Below are positions 54,892 through 64,000 of a stretch of DNA of 64,000 bases, one piece after another. Where the stretch lies: the NCBI RefSeq assembly GCF_030272615.1, contig NC_081414.1, forward strand, positions 54,583,636 to 54,647,635, read 5' to 3'. The notes beneath the pieces were generated by a model, which saw only the letters and a list, made by a program, of their open reading frames with translations, had not been told where the DNA came from and did no database searches. Position numbers and translations under genes: made by a program. Positions within the stretch are counted from its first letter, which is position 1; every line of letters starts with the position of its first letter. Source of the DNA: Cryptomeria japonica. Its lineage: Eukaryota > Streptophyta > Pinopsida > Cupressales > Cupressaceae.

Positions 54892-57559
54892 TGTCACGAA
54901 TCTAGTATGAGGAAATATAATATGCTTTTTACTCCTGCAAATGATATGAAATTCAATATTCTTTTGGGTTTGTCAATACTGATAAAATTTGGATGAGGTG
55001 AAGGAGGTCGAAGGTGAGAACACAAATCAGGTAGAATTTCTTTTAACTGAATGACTTTGATGGAAAAGGGAATCTCTCACACACCACATTAGGATTTATA
55101 ATTTGCATCTTGAAAATATGGATGATTTAAATGACCTTATTTGAGTGTTTGTTCAAATTGAAATGATGAATTTGGAAGGAGAAGTAGATTGATTTGAATG
55201 TTTATACATGTGCATTAATTCCATGATGTGAGTAGTGTTTGAATTAAATCTAAGTTGTGTGAGTGATTGTGAAATATTATGCTTTATATGTATAAATGTA
55301 TGAAAATTGTACTTACAAGTTTAATTTTGTAAATTGAATAATAGTATAGTATATATATATATATATATGAGAAATTTATTCAATCATATAAATATATCAA
55401 TATCCAATTATCGTGAAATTTGACTTCGTCAAATTTCTGTCTATTCATACGAAATTTGTCTAATAATAATTTGGTCATCTATTTGTAAATATTGAATATG
55501 TATTTATGAAATTTAAATTAGGAAATGAAAATCCGATATATATATTTTATCAAAGAAAAGGTTTATCAAAGAATTTATTCAAAAACAAAGTTTAATGTTT
55601 AATATTAATGAACAGTCATTTATAAATAAATTATAAACTAAACCATATTACAAATATAATATTATATATCAATTTATTAAACATGTTAATAAAGGTGGCA
55701 GGTTGAAAAAGTAGTCGACCGTTTGAAGCCAGAGGAAGAGCCACATGGGTAGGTTTGTTCGCAGAACTCCCTCCATCCACAGTGGTCATTGTCAAAGTCT
55801 TTAAACATAGGTCAAATACGTGGGAGGCAAAGTTCTTAAGGTAGGCATAGCTTAAGGGAGATACCACCGACTACCACTACTCCCATTTGTAACATAAACA
55901 ACATGTAAAACACTCCCACGATCCCTTGGGGTGACTTGGCATGCAACACGACTTGGCATGCAACATCACTCTTCGGTGGATAAGCTGAAGTTGATAGATC
56001 CCATGTAGCAATCAAGCTCCAATTGAAATGGTTGGAAGTTTTTAACAATAAGACTCGAACTTGCCATAAATCGAGGGTGGTATTAAATTCATAGAGCTAC
56101 GTAGAGAATATAGTTACAACCACATGACAATAGAAATAGTGGAACAATAAATAAGACCCAGAGGATAGCAGCAAACATAGCTGAAGATTAGAATAAATAG
56201 ACGTATGCACACACTCATTCTTTTATTCTTTCTCACACAAGATTAGAAGAGTGATAATTTCTTGAAGGGAGGGTAAGAATAGTTTGATAGAGAGGAAGAA
56301 TAGTTTGATAGAGAGGAAGAATAGTTTGATAGAGAGATAGTTGGATAATATCATAGAGATTGAGTGATAGAGAGATAGTTGGATAGAGATAAGAATAGTT
56401 GGAGAGAAAGAGAGACTTGCAATCAAGATGTGGAATCATTTGACGAAGAATGACAAGGTGAAAAGCTTACAATCCACTCTAAGTTTCCAAGAGGTTAGAA
56501 TCCTTTGTTTACATTTCACTTTTATTTGTTAAATTTGGTATACAATGTGTAGAAAAGGAAGTTTAGATAATAGATATGTACGTCCAAATGGGTATCAATT
56601 ATTAATATCGTATTTGAAATTCTTTGTAAACCATTGTGGAATAGAAGAAAAGAATTTAGAGAAAAGATGTTGTTAATATCGTATTTTGCACAAAAATAAT
56701 TAGTTTTAATTCTATTTTTAGAATGTGTTTGCATACTTTTGGTTACATATGAGATTAATTTCATACATGTTTAACACCTTCTATTGTATGTACTTTATTT
56801 TATACGAAAGACTGATTTTAAGATTATTGCTTATAAAAGTTTATCATTTTCCAAAATATGAAAGATTGTATTCTCAATAGAATTTGTGTTTGACGGAATC
56901 AAGCTATGGTTAAGCTTGAATTGGAAAAATTTACCTTTCTGGATGGGTGCCAAATGTGGATGTTTTAGGAAGAATAGTTGCTTTTTCCAACTATTATTTT
57001 GCCATGCATGGCATATACTCAGTCGAGTTATTATTTGAATTATCCATAGAAAAAGATGGAAATTCCTTATTTATACTCTCTACCACATCCTAGTATGATA
57101 GCGAATGCTTGTTTCTTAGAATGAATTAGGAAAAATGAAAATGCATATATTATCTAGGCATGCACCAGATTCCCTCTTGCTTTTGAATTCTTTGGTTAAA
57201 CCAATTCGTGCAGGGTCGAGTATTCTTGATTGACCAAGAATTCCAGGGAAGCGTAAGCTTCAAGGTTGGGCAGAAAAAGCACCTGATTCTTGTTCTTGTC
57301 TGCATTCAAAAGACAGAAGGAAGCGACTCAGACTAAAGATCGACGGATGCATCTTCTTGTATATTCTTAAGGAAATTTGGAAGCCTAAGTAGGAAATAAG
57401 AACTTCTTCGTATTGGATATTGCAATATTCATGTGCATTATTATGATATATTCGATGTTTGCTTATATCTTGTATAAAATATGCTTAGAGATTGAAATTT
57501 TAAGTTTATTTATGAATAAAGAGTAGTTTAGGGTTAGATCCTAGATTGACGTCTTTACA
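54892..57559 (+). repeat. G3 5' LTR
   Basis: It starts TGTCACGAATC and ends GTCTTTACA. Compared with the 3' LTR it lacks 75 bp after position 54902 and an 18-bp piece near 54990. A 21-bp repeat GAAGAATAGTTTGATAGAGAG occurs about three times at 56275-56337. ORFs shared by both LTRs (for example 55631-55867) are not protein genes. Confidence 0.9.
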
Positions 57560-57562
57560 TTT

Positions 57563-57574
57563 TGGTATCAGAGC
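57563..57574 (+). other. G3 primer-binding site
   Basis: TGGTATCAGAGC, complementary to initiator tRNA-Met, lies three bases after the LTR. Confidence 0.95.
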
Positions 57575-57654
57575 TAGGTTTTATAACACTAGGACCTATA
57601 TGAGTCACTTTGCTAAGATAAATCTAGAAATTAATAGCTTTATGTTCTACAAAA

Positions 57655-57966
57655 ATGGTTCGTACCGAGCAGACAGCCCGAAAGTCAGTAGCAGGATATG
57701 CCCATTACCTGAGGGTTAAAAGGGATCCTCAATCACCTGTCAAGCCAGTTTTGGATGATACTCCTTTTGAAGAAAAACCAGTCCCAGAAAAGAGTATTGT
57801 AATAGGAAAGGACCCTACCGGATGTCATATTGAGAAGAATACCCCTGAAAAAGAAAAAGAGCCTGAGTTGGAATATTCACCTATCAGGCCAATAGTGATC
57901 AGTTCTGAGGAATCTGAGGGCTATGCCCCTCTAAGTGAGACTGAATTGGAAGGATATACCCATTAA
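57655..57966 (+). CDS. Small ORF with histone H3 tail-like N-terminus
   Basis: A 103-codon intact ORF lies 80 nt after the primer-binding site and 517 nt before Gag, in a good initiation context (AAAATGG). It begins MVRTEQTARKSVAGYA. Histone H3 begins MARTKQTARKSTGGKA, so 11 of the first 17 positions agree. H3 residues R2, T3, Q5, T6, A7, R8, K9 and S10 are kept and K4 is Glu. The rest is unrelated to the histone fold: Pro/Glu/Lys-rich, ending in acidic SSEESEGYAPLSETELEGY. A short overlapping ORF with an earlier ATG at 57600 could dampen translation. Function is unknown. Chance is possible but the ARKS context is striking. Confidence 0.65.
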   Translation: MVRTEQTARKSVAGYAHYLRVKRDPQSPVKPVLDDTPFEEKPVPEKSIVIGKDPTGCHIEKNTPEKEKEPELEYSPIRPIVISSEESEGYAPLSETELEGYTH

Positions 57967-58080
57967 GTCCAAATGAGTCGGAAGAATCCACTCCCCTGAC
58001 TCCTCTCGATGAGTGATGTAACGTGTCACAACACTTCAATAAAATGTCTTTCCTTCTATTACCGAATAAGGTTGTAATCC

Positions 58081-58191
58081 CTTCTACTATAAAATAAAGA
58101 TGTATTCTCTTCTACTATAAAATAAAGATGTATTCTCTTCTACTATAAAATAAAGATGTATCCTCTTCTATTATCAATAAAGATGTCTTCT
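58081..58191 (+). repeat. 28-bp tandem repeat carrying AATAAA
   Basis: Units start at 58081, 58109 and 58137, with a shorter fourth at 58165. Each contains ATAAA(A)TAAAGATG and a pyrimidine-rich CTTCTACT start. Each unit thus holds a poly(A)-signal-like word between the small ORF and Gag. Confidence 0.9.
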
Positions 58192-58483
58192 ATTGTATTT
58201 TGAGTTAAAATTGTGTCTTCCTTAATGATATCTATATATATACTTGGAACCTAACTTATATAGTAAATGGGAAAGAAGTAGAATGAAATTATTTGATATT
58301 GTTATATTTTAAATTTATATTGTTTTTCTTAATTATTCAATAGGAGTATTAAACTCTCTAGTTGCTTTATAAGGCTATAAGTTAGGGAATATTATAAAAG
58401 TTACGAAAGACGTAATATAGAAAATATGTCTCTTATCGCTAAGAATTATCAATATCTCCCTGTTGCATAATTAATAAATAGAT

Positions 58484-59470
58484 ATGGCCTCAAGAACCAC
58501 AAGGGCGGGGTTAAGTAATGGGAATGAAATGTTAGATCAAATTCTTGATCTGCTCAATCAGCAAAGTGCAAGGATGAATGATCTTGAACAAGAGGTTCGA
58601 AGGGTCGGAGAAGTCCAACAGGAAGCCACAAGGGTTGAGGAGCAACCCGACAACCAAGTCAGAATGGAAGAAGAGCTGGCAAAGGATTCAAAAAGGATAG
58701 CCCCGCCAAAGTTTGATGGAAAAACAATTGGTGATGGTGCAGAAGCATGGGTAATTGAAGTAGAGAAATATTTTGGTCTTCGCAACATGTCAAATGAAAC
58801 CAAGACAGTTTGGGTTGCTTATCAGTTGTCTGGTGAAGCTGCTACTTGGTGGGACAATGAAAAGTCAGAAAGGAAACTACAACCAAGAGAGATCACTTGG
58901 GATTTGTTTTTACAATCCTTCAGGAAAAGGTGACTTCCACAATTATTCTTCGACAAGAAGATGACAAAATTTCAAAACCTTACTCAAGGTAGTATGTCAG
59001 TAACATAGTACTGGGAGAAATTTACTAATCTCCTTAAGTATGTTCCACAATACTAGATGGATGAAAGGTTCTGCATTCGGAATTTCATTTTGGGACTAAG
59101 AACCCATATAGGAGCGGAGGTGGATATCCATAATCCATTAACTATGGTGGAGGTATTTGAAAAGGTGACTAAGCAAGAGCAGAAGTTACAACAGTTGGGG
59201 AACCTCCGAAAGAATGAGAACAACTGACCGAATTTTAGGAATAGAAATTTACAAAAGAATCACAATAGAAACAATCGGCAGATAAGAAATCTTAAGAGGG
59301 GACCCAACACCCAAGAAAAGGAAGAGCAACTCAAGATGGAAATAATAAAGAAAACTATAACACCAATGCTCGACAAAATATGGACAGAGGAAGGTCAGGT
59401 GACCATCCTGGTCCTAGGGATGGGTGTTATAATTGTGGAGGGAGTCATTATGCCTCCAATTGTCCATAAT
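58484..59470 (+). pseudogene. G3 Gag
   Basis: MASRTTRAGLSNGNEMLDQI starts an ORF with a coiled-coil-like segment, then FDGKTIGDGAEAWVIEVEKY and GEAATWWDNEK, the gypsy capsid. After the TGA at 58931 the same frame goes on through FILGLRTHIGAEV to about 59220. It then shifts near 59310 to the frame with an intact zinc knuckle (CYNCGGSHYASNC, 59425-59463). At least four stops and one frameshift are present. Confidence 0.85.
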
Positions 59471-59589
59471 ATACCTCATCATAGAGAGGATCATATCAGC
59501 AAGGAGCCCCTCAACATCAGATTCACGCTGTTGTCGACAATCATCAAGCTGATTTCCAAGCCGCACCTATCCAGATCATGGGTAAGCTC

Positions 59590-61460
59590 TTGGGACAATC
59601 AGTTTCTATTTTAATAGATACAGGAGCTACTGAATGTTTTATTGATCCACAAGTAGTTTCTAGAATATCTGTTAAACCTGGTTATATTTCAAATTCATGG
59701 ATGGTTCAGTATGGAAATTGAGCAAAAAAGATGGTAGATACTTTTCTATTTTGCAGTGAATTAGAACTTCCTAGTTTCCAAACCCAAGTTAACCTTTATG
59801 TTGCACCACTAGGATCATATGATGTGATCTTAGGTATTAATTGGTTGACTGAACATAAAGCCATAGTGAACTGTGAAGATAAGGTCATTAGTTGCATGGA
59901 TGATTTTGGGAATTCCGTTGAAATTTTTGGATCTCAAAGTCCTCTTGAATTGAGATACGTTTCGGCGATGCAACTCAAGAAGGCCCAAATAAAAGGATGT
60001 TCCATCATTTCCATCATGGTTAATGATTTGAATAATGTAGAGAAAAGTCCTATAGATTATCTTGTCCTTGTAGAGTTTCTAGATATTTTTCCAGAAGATC
60101 TTACCAAGTTACCACCTAAGAGAGAGTTTGATTTTTCTATAGAACTCTTACCTGGAACGAAGCCGCAATCTAAGGCTCCATATAGAATGACAATGACATA
60201 ACTGTATGAGCTTAAGGCTCAATTGCAAGAATTTCTTAGGCAAGGTTTTATTAGACCAAGCGTATCCCCGTGGGGTGCAACAGTGATCTTTGTAAAGAAG
60301 AAAGATGGTACTTTGAGGTTATGCATTGATTATAGGATGTTGAATAAAGTAACCATCAAAAATAGATATCCTCTACCAAGGATAGATGAATTATTTGATC
60401 AAATGAAAGGTGCATCTGTATTCTCCAAGATCGATCTTCGATCCGGATATCATCAGTTAAGGATTAAGGATGAAGATATTCCTAAAACTGCATTCTGAAC
60501 AAGGTATGGGCACTATGAATTCACAGTTGTACCATTTGGTTTAACTAATGCCCCAACAACATTCATGAACCTCATGAATAGTATTTTTAGAGAATACTTG
60601 GATGACTTTGTTTTAATCTTCATTGATGACATATTGATCTATTATAAGAATGAAGAGGAACATAAGAAGCACCTAAGGATAGTTTTGCAATGTTTGAGAG
60701 ATCGTAAACTTTATGGAAAGTTCTCTAAGTGTGCCTTCTTTCAGGAAAAGGTGCAATACTTAGGTCATGTCATATTCGTTGAAGGAATTTCAGTTGATTC
60801 TATAAAGATAGAAGCAATAGTAGATTGGCCAACGCCCCAAAATGTTTCAGAAGTTCAAAGTTTTATGGGACTTGCAGGATATTATAGAAAATATGTGGAA
60901 GGATTTTCCAAGATAGCGACACCAATTACCTCACTTCAAAAAAAGGAAAAAAGGTTTGAATGGACTGAGAAATGTGAGGAATCATTTCAACTCCTGAAGT
61001 AGAAATTGACAACAACACCAGTATTAACAATACCAGATCCCAACAGACATTTTGTACTAATTATAGATGCCTCGGGTGAAGGTGTGGGAGAAGTATTGAT
61101 GCAAGAAGGAAAGGTGGTTGCATATGAATCACGAAAGCTAAAGCAATATGAGATGAATTATGCTCCGCATGATTTAGAACTACTAGCTATTGTGCATGCA
61201 TTACAAATGTGGAGGCATTACCTTTTAGGGAAGCCTTTTGAGCTTAAAACGGATCATTTAGGATTAAAGTATATTTTTACACAACCTAACCTAAATGCAA
61301 GACATAGAAGGTGGCTTGGATTTTTAAGTGAGTATGACTTTGGTATTGAATATATCCAAGGGAAGGAAAATAGAGTAGCTGATGCTCTTAGCAAAAGAAG
61401 ACACCTATCTGCAATGGTTACAACAAGGACAAATTTGAAGCAACAAGTGTTGCAGAATCT
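59590..61460 (+). pseudogene. G3 protease, reverse transcriptase and RNase H
   Basis: One frame carries the protease (SILIDTGATECFI), then LPPKREFDFSIELLPGTKP, the RT start [72 protein letters not shown] and the catalytic FIDDILIY. The thumb follows ([20 protein letters not shown]), then RNase H (LIIDASGEGVGEVLMQEG, DLELLAIVHALQMWRHYL, ADALSKRRHLS). Stops lie at about 59719, 60199, 60496 and 61000. They interrupt conserved positions but leave the frame unchanged. The single RNase H and sequence type are chromoviral. Confidence 0.92.
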
Positions 61461-61865
61461 TTCCGAAGATGAACATTATATAAGAGCTCTATCTCGTTTG
61501 GAAAATCATCAAAATTGGCTCCAAGATATGTGGGACCCTTTGATGTACTGGAGGTTATCAATCTAGTTGCTTATAGATTAGCTTTACCCCCTTCTCTAGC
61601 TCGAATCCATAATGTGTTTCATGTGTCTTTATTGAAACCTTACAATGCTGATGCATCTCATATTCTTGATTGGCAATCCTTACAGGTTCAGGATCCAGGG
61701 TTGGTGCTATTGGAGCCCATCCGAATCCTAGATCAGCATAGTGTGAAGCTACGTAGTAGAGATTTCATTTAGTATAAGGTTCAGTGGGACCAATATTCTG
61801 AGGATAGTGCTACATGGGAGGATGTTGAGACGATTGACCGTTATTTTCCTCATTTGCTTTCTTAG
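61461..61865 (+). pseudogene. G3 integrase remnant with chromodomain
   Basis: After RNase H the reading passes within about 50 nt to [16 protein letters not shown] (GPY/F module, from 61512), then [20 protein letters not shown] and a chromodomain-like end (KVQWDQYSEDSATWEDVETI), stopping at 61863. The HHCC finger and DDE core, which should lie between, are absent. An internal deletion near 61460-61510 removed them. A TAG at 61770 interrupts the chromodomain. Chromodomains of this kind bind chromatin marks, typically methylated H3, and can steer integration. Confidence 0.85.
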
Positions 61866-62041
61866 GAAATAACTGCTATTTAATTTTGGATATTTTGAAA
61901 CAATTATTATTATTTTATGATGTAAACTTGGATAGCCTGTGTGCTCTTGGTATTTCAATTTTAGGGAAGATTGACATTTTGTGAGATATTATGGTTTTGT
62001 GAATATTGATGAGTGGCAAGACATCGAGACGATGTCTCTTC

Positions 62042-62055
62042 CAAGAGGGGAAGGA
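62042..62055 (+). other. G3 polypurine tract
   Basis: AAGAGGGGAAGGA (within 62043-62055) abuts the TGTCACG start of the 3' LTR. Confidence 0.85.
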
Positions 62056-64000
62056 TGTCACGAATCATTTTATTTAATATTGTGCAATTTAAAGATGTAA
62101 TGTGATTTTGAAATTTAAAATAGATTAGATCATTCATAATCTAGTATGAGGAAATATAATATGCTTTTTACTCCTGCAAATGATATGAAATTCAATATTC
62201 TTTTGGGTCTGTCAATACTAATAAAATTTTGAGTGCAAGTAATGCAGGATGAGGTGAAGAAGGTCGAAGGCGAGAACACGAATTAGGTAGAATTTCTTTT
62301 AACTGAACGACTTCGATGGAAAAGGGAATCTCTCACACACCACATTAGGATTTATAATTTGCATCTTGAAAATATGGATGATTTAAATGACCTTATTTGA
62401 GTGTTTGTTCAAATTGAAATGATGAATTTGGAAGAAGAAGTAGATTGATTTAAATGTTTATACATGTGCATTAATTGCATGATGTGAGTAGTGTTTGAGT
62501 TAAATCTAAGTTGTGTGAGTGATTGTGAAATATTATGCTTTATATGTATAAATGTATGAAAATTGTACTTACAAGTTTAATTTTGTAAATTGAATAATAG
62601 TATAGTATATATATATATATGAGAAATTTATTCAATCATATAAATATATCAATATCCAATTATCATGAAATTTGACTTTGTCGATTTTCTGTCTATTCAT
62701 ATGAAATTTGTCTAATAATAATTTGATCATCTATTTGTAAATATTGAATATGTATTTATGAAATTTAAATTAGGAAATGAAAATCCGATATATATATTTT
62801 ATCAAAGAAAAGGTTTATCAAAGAATTTATTTAAAAACAAAGTTTAATGTTTAATATTAATGAAAAGTCATTTATAAATAAATTATAAAAAAACAATATT
62901 CAAAATATAATATTATATATCACTTTATTAAACATGTTAATAAAGGTGGCGGGTTGAAAAAGTAGTTGACCGTTTGAAGCCGGAGGAAGAGCCGCTTGGG
63001 TAGGTTTGTTAGCAAAACTCCCTCCATCCACGGTGGTCGCTGTCAAAGCCTTTAAATGCAGGTCAAATACATGGGAGGCAAAGTTGTTAAGGTAGGCATA
63101 GCTTAAGGGAGATACCACCGACTACGACTACTCCCATTTGTAACGTAAACAACGTGTAAAACACTCCCACGACCCCTTGGGGTGACTTGGCATGCAACAT
63201 CATTCTTCGATGGATAAGCTGAAGTCAACATATCCCATGCAGAAATCAAGCTCCATCTGAAATGGTTGGAATTTTTCAACAATAAGACTCGAACTTGCCA
63301 TAAATCGAGGGTGGTATTAAATTCATAGAGCTGCATGGAGAATATAGTTACAACCACATGACAATAGATATAGTGGAACAGTAAATAAGACCCAGAGGAT
63401 AGCAGCAAACATAGCCAAAGATTAGAATAAATAGACGTATCCACACACTCATTCTTTTATTCTTTCTCACATGAGATTAGAAGAGTGATAATTTCTTGAA
63501 GGGAGGGGAAGAATAGTTTGATAGAGAGGAAGAATAGTTTGATATAGAAGAAGAATAGTTGGATAGAGAGATAGTTGGATAATATCGTAGAGATTGAGGA
63601 TAGAGAGATAGTTGGATAGAGATAAGAATAGTTGGAGAGAAAGAGAGACTTGCAATCAAGGTGTGGAATCATTTGACAAAGAACGACAACGTCAAAAGCT
63701 TACAATCCACTCTAAGTTTCCAAGAGGTTAGAATCCTTTGTTTACATTTCATTTTTATTTGTTAAATTTGGTATAAAATGTGTAGAAAAGGAAGTTTAGA
63801 TAATAGATATGTACGTCCAAATGGGTATCAATTATTAATATCGTATTTGAAATGCTTTGTAAACCATTGTGGAATAGAAGAAAAGAATTTAAAGAAAAGA
63901 TGTTGTTAATATCGTATTTTGCACAAAAATAATTAGTTTTAATTCTATTTTTAGAATGTGTTTGTGTACTTTTGGTTACATATGAGATTAATTTCATACA
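62056..64000 (+). repeat. G3 3' LTR, cut by the window end
   Basis: It matches 54892 to about 56770 of the 5' LTR with substitutions and indels. It keeps 75 bp (after 62066) that the 5' LTR has lost. Confidence 0.92.

Larger units (their letters stand above)
54892..64000 (+). mobile_element. Ty3/gypsy chromovirus G3, integrase-deleted, 3' LTR truncated by window end
   Basis: 5' LTR (54892-57559), initiator-Met primer-binding site, a small extra ORF, Gag, protease, RT, RNase H, integrase tail with chromodomain, polypurine tract, and the beginning of the 3' LTR (62056 onward). It entered the 3' region of the LINE. The left flank pentamer is CTCTC, and its partner is outside the window. The LTRs differ by indels and many substitutions. 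Pro-pol is in one frame with stops. Most of integrase is missing. Confidence 0.9.

Noticed and set aside
55631-55867. Minus-strand ORF present in both G3 LTRs (also 62900-63118)
   Set aside because: It is shared because LTRs are copies. It has no recognisable family and frames are not preserved across the LTR indels.
57655-57966. Genuine histone H3 gene or pseudogene
   Set aside because: Only the first 17 or so residues resemble H3. No histone-fold sequence follows and the remaining protein is acidic and Pro-rich.
1-64000. Endogenous viral sequence (for example caulimovirid)
   Set aside because: All RT sequences fall into copia, gypsy or LINE types by domain order and LTR/priming signals. 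No movement or coat protein motif was seen.

Overview
The window reads as intergenic DNA of a large, repeat-packed seed-plant nuclear genome. Almost everything recognisable is a plant-type retroelement (Ty3/gypsy Tat-like, Ty3/gypsy chromovirus, Ty1/copia, L1-type LINE), nested in one another and mostly decayed by point mutation. I see no intact host gene, rRNA, tRNA or CRISPR array. A gymnosperm such as a conifer fits the style, but nothing here proves it.

Layout. (1) 1-33.7 kb is a four-element nest. A Tat-like gypsy element (T2, minus strand, about 17360-33702) was broken at 17359/17360 by a copia element (C1, minus strand, running from 17359 past the left edge) and at 25200 by a second copia element (C2, plus strand, 25201-31902). 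C1 was in turn broken inside its reverse transcriptase by a young Tat-like gypsy element (T1, minus strand, 577-12913). T1 has two 1364-bp LTRs and a perfect TCACT target duplication. (2) 33.7-41.5 kb holds a copia-LTR-like piece, anonymous AT-rich DNA and a decayed minus-strand reading frame for a low-complexity protein. (3) 41.5-47.3 kb is a tandem duplication of a unit of about 2.9 kb, each copy with a minus-strand LTR. (4) 47.3-49 kb is mostly anonymous but carries a minus-strand fragment of a BAHD acyltransferase gene. (5) 49.08-54.9 kb is an L1-type LINE with ORF1 and ORF2. (6) 54892 to the right edge is a chromovirus (G3) inserted just after LINE ORF2; its 3' LTR is cut by the window end.

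Two observations stand out. T1 carries, antisense between pol and its 3' LTR, a plus-strand gene with two phase-consistent introns. It encodes a plant mobile domain (PMD/MAIN-like) protein with an acidic segment and a coiled-coil repeat (2518-5213, now holding several stop codons). G3, whose pol ends in a chromodomain, has a small separate ORF before gag (57655-57966) whose first 17 residues closely resemble the histone H3 N-terminal tail, with Lys9 kept and Lys4 replaced by Glu.

The elements decay largely by in-frame nonsense codons that single C-to-T or G-to-A changes could explain, as expected for methylated, silenced repeats. T1 and T2 keep one frame over more than 5 kb. C1, C2, the LINE and G3 also carry a few frameshifts.
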